A DNA stretch of 64,000 bases from Meishania litoralis (GTDB lineage: Bacteria > Bacteroidota > Bacteroidia > Flavobacteriales > Flavobacteriaceae). Of the stretch, positions 27,551-35,308 are shown one piece after another; position 1 is the stretch's first letter; each line of letters begins with the position of its first letter. Location: assembly GCF_042611095.1 (NCBI RefSeq), contig NZ_JBHFPV010000002.1, forward strand, positions 744,001 to 808,000. The letters run 5' to 3'. A program made the translations under genes and the position numbers. The notes under the pieces are model-generated. The model had not been told where the DNA came from, ran no database searches, and was given only the letters and a program-made list of their open reading frames with translations.

Positions 27551-27797
27551 TTAACCATCGGCTTTTCTACCTGCTTTTAATTCCTTCAGGTTTTTCTCCC
27601 AATCGATGTCGTGAGCGATTCCACTATCGATTACTTCTTGAATCGCTTTCCTTAGTGCGATTACTTTCTTCTTTTTCCAGCAGCCTAAGCCCTGCACGAA
27701 TGACCTCGCCCACATTTTTATAGCATCATGTGGAAATTTGTTCGTGGACAAATTGATCAAAATTGTCACTTAGCGATATTAAAATATTTTTACTCAC
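27551..27797 (-). pseudogene. Dead ParD antitoxin gene
   Basis: Reading the minus strand from GTG 27797 gives SKNILISLSDNFDQFVHEQ, then an in-frame TGA, then NVGEVIRAGLRLLEKEESN, the canonical ParD RHH block. A frameshift near 27665 leads into ALRKAIQEVIDSGIAHDIDW and KNLKELKAGRKADG, the canonical ParD tail. So one nonsense and one frameshift mutation separate three well-preserved segments. No parE follows. The intact but different antitoxin-toxin pair lies directly downstream. Confidence 0.8.
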
Positions 27798-27867
27798 CTA
27801 AATTAACGATGGACATAAACACCTTTTAGAGGTAACAATTATACATCTATAGCATTACTATATAACA

Positions 27868-27891
27868 AACCCCGACGTGCACATCGGGGTT
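27868..27891 (-). terminator. Hairpin after the cox-like cluster
   Basis: AACCCCGA (27868-27875) and TCGGGGTT (27884-27891) form an 8-bp stem 28 nt past the coxM stop on the minus strand; the downstream arm is followed there by TTTGTTAT. A terminator is likely; the same hairpin type occurs at 23455-23475. Confidence 0.6.
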
Positions 27892-27918
27892 CGAAAGGAA
27901 TATCATTTCTTATTTTTT

Positions 27919-28722
27919 TTAGGCTTCCAATGCTCTTTTTACAAACACTTTGGCCAAATGCGCGCGGTATTCGGCATCGGCGAAATGGTCGCTCATAACC
28001 TCAACACCATCTACGGCATGGTTGGCGGCTTCACCGGCATTGCCCGAATACGCGTTCTCCACGGCCGTCGCACGATACGGGGTATCGGAAACCCCAGTGA
28101 TTCCCACCTTGACCGAGTCCCCATCTTTTACCACGGCCACGCCGACCACCGCAAAACGCGAGGCGGACTGAAAGAATTTTTGATAGTTTCCATTGACGAC
28201 TTTGGGAAACCGTACCGCAGTTATGATTTCATCGTCCTGCAGGGCCGTAGTGAAAATTCCCTGAAAGAAATCGGTCGCCGCAATGGTACGCTTTCCGTTT
28301 TTACCCTCTACTTCTATTTTGGCATCACAGGCCAAGACCGTTGCCGAATAATCGGCCGACGGGTCGGCATGGGCTAGGCTTCCCCCAATGGTTCCACGGT
28401 TGCGCACCTGAATATCACCGATACATTTTGCGGTCTGGGCGAGAATCGCAAGTTCTGAATTAATCAATCCCGAATTGACGATGGCACTATGGGTACAATT
28501 GGCGCCGATGACGATTTCATCCCCATCCTTTGAAATGGAATCCATTCCTTTGATACCACTGATATCTACCAAAATCTCCGGTCTGTTCAACCGCAGCTTC
28601 ATAGCGGGAACCAAACTATGCCCCCCGGACAAAATTTTGGCATCATAGCCATATTCATCGAGCAAATCGACCGCTTCTTTAACGGAGCCCACTTTTACAT
28701 AATCAAATTTTGCTGGAATCAT
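27919..28722 (-). CDS. coxM: FAD-binding medium subunit of a molybdenum hydroxylase (CoxM-like)
   Basis: A 267-residue subunit that passes electrons through FAD. SGGHSLVPAMKLRLNRP (about 35-52) and TIGGSLAHADPSADY (about 112) are the two FAD motifs of CO dehydrogenase/xanthine dehydrogenase medium chains. The C-terminal domain is present (GVSDTPYRATAVENAY). It is the last gene of the cluster, 170 nt after coxL, a gap that includes a CTTCGTGCTTC-type repeat. Confidence 0.9.
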   Translation of the reverse strand: MIPAKFDYVKVGSVKEAVDLLDEYGYDAKILSGGHSLVPAMKLRLNRPEILVDISGIKGMDSISKDGDEIVIGANCTHSAIVNSGLINSELAILAQTAKCIGDIQVRNRGTIGGSLAHADPSADYSATVLACDAKIEVEGKNGKRTIAATDFFQGIFTTALQDDEIITAVRFPKVVNGNYQKFFQSASRFAVVGVAVVKDGDSVKVGITGVSDTPYRATAVENAYSGNAGEAANHAVDGVEVMSDHFADAEYRAHLAKVFVKRALEA

Positions 28723-28892
28723 TTTGTATGTTGTTTGTTTTCTCTCTTTATTTTTAATATCATTTTAGAATATTCACCTTAGGTGTTTACCAAAGTTGGG
28801 AGCTCGTTACCCGAAGTCTGAAGTTTTCTCTTTTTTCCTTTCTAATTCGCATAAGTGCTTAAACTACGTGCTCCGTGCTTCCCGCATCATAT

Positions 28893-31259
28893 TCACGTCT
28901 GCGCCTGTATCGCCTTCCATACCCTTTGAGGGGTCAATGGCATCTGAATGTCGGTCACGCCCAAATGTGACAGTGCATCGACTACGGCATTCACGACGGC
29001 TGGCGTAGAACCAATGGCCCCTGCCTCTCCGGCTCCTTTAACTCCCAATGGGTTATGAGGACACGGAGTCGTCGTTCTGTCGGTCTCGATGTTGGGCACG
29101 TCATCGGCGCGAGGCATGGCATAATCCATATAGGATCCCGAGATCATCTGGCCACCGCCATCGTAAACGACTTCTTCCAAAAGCGCCTGCCCTACTCCCT
29201 GTACCACACCGCCATGAATCTGCCCCTCGACGATCATCGGGTTCATTACGTTGCCCACATCGTCACAGGCCACAAACCTTTGAAGGTCTACCTTGCCGGT
29301 ATCGGCATCGACCTCGACTACGGCAATGTGCGTTCCAAAAGGATACGTAAAATTCGTAGGGTCGTAGAAACTTGAAAAATCAAGTCCGGGTTCAAGACCT
29401 TCGGGATAATCGTGCGGAACGTAGGCCGTCAACGAAACATCGCCGAACGATATCGATTTATCGGTTCCCTTGACCGTCCATTTTCCTTCTGCATATTCCA
29501 AATCCTCTTCGGCCGCCTCCAATTTATGCGCAGCGATCTTGGCGCCTTTTTCCAAGATCTTATCGATACTTTTAATGATGGCACTACCCCCAACAGCCAA
29601 ACTTCGCGAACCATAGGTTCCCATACCGAAGGCCACCTGATCGGTGTCGCCATGCTCGATCTCGACATCGTCCATCGCTATGCCCAATTTATCGGCGACG
29701 AATTGCGCAAAGACCGTCTCATGGCCTTGCCCGTGGGAATGCGCGCCGGTCAGCACTTGCACTTTTCCGGTGGGTTGTACGCGAACATGGCCCACCTCAT
29801 AGAGTCCGGCACGGGCACCCAATGAACCGACAACGGCCGATGGCGCGATACCGCATCCTTCGATATAGGTAGAAATACCGACCCCTAAAAGTTTTCCATT
29901 TTTACGGGCGGCTTCCTGTTCTTTTCTAAAGTCTTCATAACCCAGCATTTCCAATCCGCGTTTTAGAACACCTTTATAATTGCCGCTGTCGTATTGCAAG
30001 GCCACCTGTGTTTGATAACCTGGTTCATTCACGCCGTCAAAGGGAGGAATGAAGTTCTTGAAACGGATCTCGGCAGGGTCCATACCCATTTCCTTGGCCG
30101 CTTTTGAAAGCATGCGCTCCAGCAAATATGTAGCTTCGGGCCTTCCCGCTCCACGATAGGCATCTACGGCCACGGTATGTGTAAAAGGCGCGGTAACGTT
30201 CAAATGGATCAATGGCGTGGTATAAACGCCCTGGAACAAGGTACCGTGCAGATAGGTCGGCACGGCAGGGGCAAATGTTGAAAGATAGGCTCCCATTGCA
30301 CAATACTCATCGGTGAGGTGCGCAACGATCTTACCGTCTTTATCAAAGCCCATTCTTGATTTCACGACATGGTCGCGGCCATGCGCATCGGTCAAAAAGG
30401 CCTCACTTCGGTCGGAGGTCCATTTCACCGGTCTCCCGATTTCCCTTGAAATCCATGTCAACAAAGCTTCTTCAGTATAATGATAGATCTTGCTTCCGAA
30501 ACCGCCGCCCACATCTTTGGAGACGACGCGCACTTTATGCTCCGGAATTCCCAAAACAAAAGCGCATAGGAGCAAACGTATCAAATGCGGATTCTGGGTA
30601 CTTGTGTACAGCGTCCATTTATCGCCATTGACATCGTAATCGGCGATATAGCTGCGCGGTTCGATGGCGTTCGGTGCCAAGCGTTGGTTGCGGTATTCCA
30701 TTTCGGTCACGTGATGCGCCGAGGCCAGTGCGGCCTCTACCTCGGCCCTATCGTTGCCGATGCACCAATCAAAGGCTGCATTATCGGGCCATTCGTCGTG
30801 AACCTTTGGTGCGCCCGTTTCCATGGCGGCTTTGGCGTCGGTGACCGCGGGAAGTTCTTCATAATCGACTTCAACCAATTCGGCGGCATCACGGGCCTGT
30901 GCCAAGGTCTCGGCGACCACGATGGCGACCGCTTCCCCCAAATGCCTGATCTTGTCTTTGGCCAATAACGGGTGTTTCGGTTCGCGCATGGTCTCGCCGT
31001 TCTTGAAATCGACCTGCCATCCGCAGGGCACTCCATATTCCCCACAACCATCGCTTCCGGTATAAATGGCTATTACCCCTTCGGATTTTTCAGCTTCCGA
31101 AGTATCGATGGAAAGGATCTTTGCATGCGCATACGGACTTCGAACAAAGGCCGTATGTGCCATTTTCGGCAATTTTATATCGTCGGTATAGGTACCCGCC
31201 CCTTTCAAAAACCGGGCGTCTTCCCTTCTCTTAATCGGTTTTCCTATAAATGTTTCCAT
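28893..31259 (-). CDS. coxL: Molybdopterin-binding large subunit (CoxL-like, form II)
   Basis: A 788-residue catalytic subunit of the xanthine oxidase family. The active-site loop reads AYRGAGRPEA, which is the form II signature and not the AYRCSFR loop of true (form I) CO dehydrogenases. Other cofactor regions are present: GGGFGSKIYHY, HGQGHETVFAQ, GVKGAGEAGAIGSTPAVVNA (C-terminal Glu). Form II enzymes oxidise varied aldehydes, N-heterocycles or, in some reports, CO, so the substrate is open. It is 2 nt after coxS and part of one operon. Confidence 0.93.
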   Translation of the reverse strand: METFIGKPIKRREDARFLKGAGTYTDDIKLPKMAHTAFVRSPYAHAKILSIDTSEAEKSEGVIAIYTGSDGCGEYGVPCGWQVDFKNGETMREPKHPLLAKDKIRHLGEAVAIVVAETLAQARDAAELVEVDYEELPAVTDAKAAMETGAPKVHDEWPDNAAFDWCIGNDRAEVEAALASAHHVTEMEYRNQRLAPNAIEPRSYIADYDVNGDKWTLYTSTQNPHLIRLLLCAFVLGIPEHKVRVVSKDVGGGFGSKIYHYTEEALLTWISREIGRPVKWTSDRSEAFLTDAHGRDHVVKSRMGFDKDGKIVAHLTDEYCAMGAYLSTFAPAVPTYLHGTLFQGVYTTPLIHLNVTAPFTHTVAVDAYRGAGRPEATYLLERMLSKAAKEMGMDPAEIRFKNFIPPFDGVNEPGYQTQVALQYDSGNYKGVLKRGLEMLGYEDFRKEQEAARKNGKLLGVGISTYIEGCGIAPSAVVGSLGARAGLYEVGHVRVQPTGKVQVLTGAHSHGQGHETVFAQFVADKLGIAMDDVEIEHGDTDQVAFGMGTYGSRSLAVGGSAIIKSIDKILEKGAKIAAHKLEAAEEDLEYAEGKWTVKGTDKSISFGDVSLTAYVPHDYPEGLEPGLDFSSFYDPTNFTYPFGTHIAVVEVDADTGKVDLQRFVACDDVGNVMNPMIVEGQIHGGVVQGVGQALLEEVVYDGGGQMISGSYMDYAMPRADDVPNIETDRTTTPCPHNPLGVKGAGEAGAIGSTPAVVNAVVDALSHLGVTDIQMPLTPQRVWKAIQAQT

Positions 31260-31261
31260 AA

Positions 31262-31726
31262 TTACCCGTTTATTTTTTCAGCGGCATGCCGTATCGATTT
31301 GACAATGTTGTGATAACCCGTGCAACGGCAGAAGTTGCCTTCAAGTCCGTGTCGGATTTCCTCTTCGGTCGGATTCGGATTGTTTTTCAGGATGTCAGCG
31401 GCCGTCATCACCATTCCGGGAGTGCAAAAACCACATTGCAATCCGTGGTTCTCTTTAAATGCCTCCTGTATCGGATGCATCGCATGGCCATTGGCCATCC
31501 CTTCAATGGTCGTAACCTCGCAACCATCGGCCTGAACGGCCAATAAGGTGCATGATTTTACCGCATTGCCATCCAAAGTTATGGTACAGGCCCCGCACCC
31601 GGTGGTGTCGCAACCGATATGCGTACCCGTAAGGTCCAAAACCTCGCGCAGGTATTGGGCCAGGCTCATACGGGGTTCTACATCATGGGAATGCACCTTC
31701 CCGTTCACCGTAATCGAAATATTCAT
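31262..31726 (-). CDS. coxS: [2Fe-2S] small subunit (CoxS-like)
   Basis: A 154-residue protein with both iron-sulfur sites: plant-ferredoxin type CDTTGCGACTITLDG with a fourth Cys in VKSC, and CGFCTPGM plus CRCTGYHNI in the helical C-terminal domain. It transfers electrons from the Mo centre to FAD. The start at 31726 gives the normal N-terminus MNISITVNGKVHSHDV. Confidence 0.93.
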   Translation of the reverse strand: MNISITVNGKVHSHDVEPRMSLAQYLREVLDLTGTHIGCDTTGCGACTITLDGNAVKSCTLLAVQADGCEVTTIEGMANGHAMHPIQEAFKENHGLQCGFCTPGMVMTAADILKNNPNPTEEEIRHGLEGNFCRCTGYHNIVKSIRHAAEKING

Positions 31727-31796
31727 ATGTGTTCTTTTTTAATTATGTATTCTATCTTTTTTCGCTTGTTGAAAAAGGTATGTATGTAACGCCTTC

Positions 31797-31845
31797 GCTA
31801 AACTTAACCGCAAGGGACACAATGGTTTACGCAAGGTTCGCCATG
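31797..31845. repeat. Degenerate AACTTAACC-type repeat between coxG and coxS
   Basis: AACTTAACCGCAAGGGACAC (from 31801) followed by AATGGTTTACGCAAGG resembles AACTTAACCACAAAAGGCGC and GGGTTTTACAAA at 35145-35190 upstream of coxD. Both are degenerate copies of one intergenic repeat of unknown function. Confidence 0.4.
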
Positions 31846-31932
31846 AGCTTCCGCAAGCTCGATATTCTTTGCGTACTTTTTCTTTCCCTGTGCACTTTGC
31901 AGTTCTATTACTGTTTCTTTTTCCTTTTCAGT

Positions 31933-32382
31933 TTATGCGCCATTCTTTTCCAATTCATTTTCAAACGCCTGAAAAAACTGTTTTGACAAGGTGCTCACCA
32001 CCCCGCTCATAATCCGTTGCCCCATGCGCGCCAACATACCCGACATTTTTGCCTCCCCGGTATATTTTACTTCGGTTTTGCCGTCGTCAAGCGCATTGAA
32101 CTGCATGCCGATTTCGGCTACGACGTTGCCCGACTTGCTCTTTTGGTCAATGACCAGTAGACAACTTTTCTCTGTCACCTTGTCCCTGACCGAGAGATTG
32201 CCTTCGAATGTACCCTTTACGGGGCCGATACGAACCTCTGAAATCGCGTTGTAAGCATCTTCGCCGAGGGGCTTCAATTGCTTTACCCCTGGGGTCACCT
32301 TTTCAAGTACTGTAGGATCCATTAGCATCTTCCAGACCACATCGGGAGCGGCATTCAGTTTGTAGGTTCCGTTGATTTTCAT
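31933..32382 (-). CDS. coxG: CoxG-like SRPBCC protein
   Basis: A 149-residue protein starting at ATG 32382 (MKINGTYKLNAAPDVVW), the standard CoxG start; an in-frame extension to 32433 is not supported. SRPBCC fold markers: MDPTVLEKVTPGVKQL, GPVKGTFEGNLSV, KYTGEAKMSGMLARMGQR. CoxG is implicated in membrane anchoring or recruitment of the mature enzyme. It lies about 205 nt upstream of coxS, the gap holding a degenerate repeat. Confidence 0.87.
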   Translation of the reverse strand: MKINGTYKLNAAPDVVWKMLMDPTVLEKVTPGVKQLKPLGEDAYNAISEVRIGPVKGTFEGNLSVRDKVTEKSCLLVIDQKSKSGNVVAEIGMQFNALDDGKTEVKYTGEAKMSGMLARMGQRIMSGVVSTLSKQFFQAFENELEKNGA

Positions 32383-32502
32383 GATTGAGGAAATATGTTT
32401 ATCAATATAAAAAATATGTTGCGGAATTGCCACAATTTTGGCAATTTTTACAAAGTATAAATAAAAAAGGAGATGGTATTTTGAATATCTATTACGTGAA
32501 GG

Positions 32503-33684
32503 TCAGAAATACGGCATATTCTTCAAATTCCTTTTTTTGCGGATATGCGAAATGGCCGATTTCAAACTTTCCAAATTATGTGCTGATGCCAAGACATCGA
32601 TATACGGAAGCGCCGTTCTCATACCCAGGGCCTCAGGGGCGAAATCGGCACTTCCGGCCAGCGGATTCAGCCAAATCACTTTTTTTGTTTTTTTATGGAT
32701 GGTCTGCATGGCCGTTTTCATAACATCGGGTTCCCCGGTATCCCATCCATCGCTCAAGATCAGAACAATGGTCTTCTTGTCCAACATACGATGGCCGTAT
32801 TCTTGTACGAAACCGTTAAGGCACGAACCTATAGTCGTACCGCCCGACCATTGCGGCACCCTATCGGAAATCATTTCAAAGGCCTTATCAAATTCATGAT
32901 TGTCAAGCAGTTCGGTCACGCGATGTAAAGCCGTACTGAACACAAAGCTCTCTATTCTGTCATAGGCGTTTTGAAAGGCATAAATAAGATGCATCAAAAA
33001 ACGGCTGTACAGATCCATCGACCGACTGACATCGCAGAGCAAAACCAGTTTCAATTTCTTTTCCTTTCTTTCACTGAAACGTATTTCGGTCAGATCGCCT
33101 CCCCGACGCATGTTCATACGAATGGTGTTCTTTAGGTCGACGGTCTTCCTTATTTTTGATTTCTTTCGCAGCCGGCTCTTTTGGTGGGCGATCTTACGGG
33201 CCATTTTTTGCAATAAACGCATTACCAATTGCATTTCTTCCGTACTCAAATCGGCGAAGTTCTTTTTGGTCAATACTTCGATATCGCTGTAGGAAGCCAT
33301 TTGCTTTTCGTCATCGGAGGCATTGAGGTTCAGCCATTCCTTTAAGGATTCGAACTGGGCACGGGACTTTTCGGCATCGGACCGTTTCTCTTTTTTTTCT
33401 TCTTTTTCCTTCAATTTCGAATCGACCGACCGGGCCAATTCATCCTTAAATTCAAGATACAAATCGTTAAACTGTTGCCGCTGATAGACATTCTTCGACA
33501 AGACGGCTTTTAGCGCATCGCGGAAATAACCTTCTTTATGGATCGGAAGGTAAGAAATGGCCTTGAGGGCCTCGGCTTCTTCATGGGCCCCGATCGAAAA
33601 CCCCTTTTTTCGAAGGAAACGGCAGAGCAATACGATGTTGGCCGAGAGTGCTGTTCGATAGGTTATGTTAGAGGTTTGAAGCAC
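32503..33684 (-). CDS. coxE: VWA domain protein (CoxE-like)
   Basis: A 393-residue protein. The C-terminal half is a von Willebrand A domain with an intact MIDAS: LLCDVSRSMDLYS (DxSxS), WSGGTTIGSCL (Thr) and VLILSDGWDTG (Asp). CoxE works with the AAA ATPase CoxD in cofactor maturation or active-site sulfuration of the CoxL-type enzyme. The only usable start is GTG 33684, which lies inside the left arm (33674-33685) of the repeat flanking the four-helix-bundle unit, so the original N-terminus may have been replaced. Confidence 0.85.
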   Translation of the reverse strand: MLQTSNITYRTALSANIVLLCRFLRKKGFSIGAHEEAEALKAISYLPIHKEGYFRDALKAVLSKNVYQRQQFNDLYLEFKDELARSVDSKLKEKEEKKEKRSDAEKSRAQFESLKEWLNLNASDDEKQMASYSDIEVLTKKNFADLSTEEMQLVMRLLQKMARKIAHQKSRLRKKSKIRKTVDLKNTIRMNMRRGGDLTEIRFSERKEKKLKLVLLCDVSRSMDLYSRFLMHLIYAFQNAYDRIESFVFSTALHRVTELLDNHEFDKAFEMISDRVPQWSGGTTIGSCLNGFVQEYGHRMLDKKTIVLILSDGWDTGEPDVMKTAMQTIHKKTKKVIWLNPLAGSADFAPEALGMRTALPYIDVLASAHNLESLKSAISHIRKKRNLKNMPYF

Positions 33685-34148
33685 GAAGCTCGGAGTTTTA
33701 CTTAAATTTTATTTCTAAAGGCAATCATCGAATTCATCAATCTGTAAGATCTGTTGTAATGCCGTTCAAAGATATCTTCATTTATGTAATTGCGATTCTT
33801 CGCTTTGTGCAAACATGTAACCACTTCAGCTAATGATCGAATCGCATATCCCATAAACTTTCTGAATTCCGGTTTTGATTGAACTATAGATCCTTCAGAT
33901 ATGTTCAAAGCGATTGAATCGGCCGCTCTTCTAAGCTGCGATGAGAGGTTATATATTTCTTTTTTCGGAAATCTACTTGTCATTTCATCCATTTCATCTC
34001 CCATTTCCATAGCATCTTGCCAAATACGCAATTTCTCGAATTTAAATTTTGGCTTATCTTCCATTTATTTGTCCAGATTATTTCTGTTGGTCACCATAAA
34101 AATAGATTCCCGAGTCCTGTATTCCAATAGTTGCACCGTGCTTCAAAC
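33674..34148. mobile_element. Possible mobile unit: four-helix-bundle gene flanked by 12-bp inverted repeats
   Basis: GTTTGAAGCACG (33674-33685) and CGTGCTTCAAAC (34137-34148) are perfect 12-bp inverted repeats bounding the gene at 33702-34064. The unit sits exactly between coxD stop (34165) and coxE start (33684). No target duplication is visible. Related CTTCGTGCTTC tracts occur at 28868-28890 and 35248-35302. No transposase is encoded, so mobility would need a helper. Confidence 0.45.
33702..34064 (-). CDS. Four-helix-bundle protein (23S rRNA IVP/avd-like)
   Basis: A 120-residue helical protein with FEKLRIWQDAMEMGDEM, YNLSSQLRRAADSIALNISEG and FMGYAIRSLAEVVTCLHKA, the hallmarks of the S23/IVP family. 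Members were first found in intervening sequences of 23S rRNA genes and as accessory proteins (avd) of diversity-generating retroelements; free copies have no known role. No reverse transcriptase is nearby. It interrupts the otherwise standard coxD-coxE order. Confidence 0.87.
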   Translation of the reverse strand: MEDKPKFKFEKLRIWQDAMEMGDEMDEMTSRFPKKEIYNLSSQLRRAADSIALNISEGSIVQSKPEFRKFMGYAIRSLAEVVTCLHKAKNRNYINEDIFERHYNRSYRLMNSMIAFRNKI

Positions 34149-34164
34149 TTCCGGCATCGGACCT

Positions 34165-35058
34165 CTACACAATTCTGGAAACCACCCCCGTACGTTCAAA
34201 AAGTTCGGAAAGCGAATCTTGGGTATGCCGAATATCTTGCCAATCTTTTAAGACCACGCCCAAGGTATCTTCGACCATTTGTTTATCTAAATGCGCTAAA
34301 TGCATGCCGGCCAAGGCCCTGGCCCAGTCTATCGTTTCGGCGATACCCGGTGTCTTTTCGAGTTTCAGGGTACGCAGCTCCTTCATAAAGGCACAGATCT
34401 GGTTCCCCAATTTTGCATCGATTTCAGGCACTTTTGCGGTTACGATGGCCAACTCTTTTTCGAAAGTCGGGTAATCTATCCATAGGTAAAGGCATCTTCT
34501 GCGCAGGGCCTCCGAAAGTTCGCGGGTACGATTGCCGGTCAAGATGATCTGCGGTCTGCTCTTTGCGGAAATCGTTCCGATCTCGGGAATGGTCACCTGC
34601 CAATCGGACAGCACTTCCAACAAAAAACTCTCGAACTCCTCATCGGCCCTGTCGATTTCATCGATCAGCAAAACCGGATTCCTTTCATGGGTTATCGCCT
34701 GAAGTATCGGTCGTTTCAATAAAAACTTATCCGAAAAAATAGTCTGCTCCAAAGCTTCCAATTTTTTGCCCCCATCCTCCTGCATCTTAAGGTAGAGCAA
34801 TTGGTGCTGGTAGTTCCATTCGTAGAGCGCATGGGTGCTATCCAACCCTTCATAGCATTGCAAACGTATCAGCTCGGTCTGCATGGCCTTGGCCATGACC
34901 TTGGCGATCTCGGTCTTTCCCACTCCCGCGGGGCCCTCCACCAACAGGGGTTTTTCCAACTTCATGGCAAGGAACAGCGACATGGCAATGGCGCCATCGT
35001 CAATATACCCTTGGTCTTGCAACATTTTTTGAATTCGGGAAAGTTCTTTTGCCTGCAT
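34165..35058 (-). CDS. coxD: MoxR-family AAA+ ATPase (CoxD-like)
   Basis: A 297-residue ATPase starting at ATG 35058 (MQAKELSRIQKML); an upstream extension to 35151 is not family-like. Motifs: EGPAGVGKTEIAK (Walker A), LLIDEIDRADEEF (Walker B), ILTGNRTRELSEALRRRC (sensor 1/Arg finger). MoxR proteins remodel metalloenzymes with VWA partners, here CoxE. First gene of the cox-like cluster. The accessory genes coxI/xdhC, coxF and a Mo-cofactor nucleotidyltransferase are not found within the window. Confidence 0.9.
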   Translation of the reverse strand: MQAKELSRIQKMLQDQGYIDDGAIAMSLFLAMKLEKPLLVEGPAGVGKTEIAKVMAKAMQTELIRLQCYEGLDSTHALYEWNYQHQLLYLKMQEDGGKKLEALEQTIFSDKFLLKRPILQAITHERNPVLLIDEIDRADEEFESFLLEVLSDWQVTIPEIGTISAKSRPQIILTGNRTRELSEALRRRCLYLWIDYPTFEKELAIVTAKVPEIDAKLGNQICAFMKELRTLKLEKTPGIAETIDWARALAGMHLAHLDKQMVEDTLGVVLKDWQDIRHTQDSLSELFERTGVVSRIV

Positions 35059-35247
35059 ATTTCGGACCTTAATAGAGGAGAAAAGATACCCAAAATCGAA
35101 ACCGTGAACAAATTTGACCTGTAAATATGTGTACGGCCAAAACTTAACCACAAAAGGCGCTAGGGTTTTACAAATAGCTTGACGCCCTTTGCGATTGTGA
35201 AATATTGAAGTTGTTTATCAATGAGGTCAGCATAAAGTTCTTAGCCG

Positions 35248-35302
35248 CACCTCAAACTTCCAGCTTCGTACCTCGTACTTCAAACTTCGTGCTTCCAGCT
35301 TT
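35248..35302. repeat. CTTCGTRCTTC tandem-like tract
   Basis: A degenerate run of CTTC.. units: CCTCAAACTTCCAGCTTCGT, ACCTCGTACTTC, AAACTTCGTGCTTCCAGC. Similar tracts are at 28868-28890, 33674-33700 and 34137-34170, all within or at the edge of the cox-like cluster. Confidence 0.5.
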
Positions 35303-35308
35303 ATTTCC

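Noticed and set aside
29055..31726. Several long frames opposite coxL and coxS
   Set aside because: They are shadows of the GC-richer cox genes in other frames; the sense strand encodes complete Mo-hydroxylase subunits.
33702..34064. Diversity-generating retroelement (avd gene)
   Set aside because: No reverse transcriptase and no template/variable repeat pair is seen near the four-helix-bundle gene.
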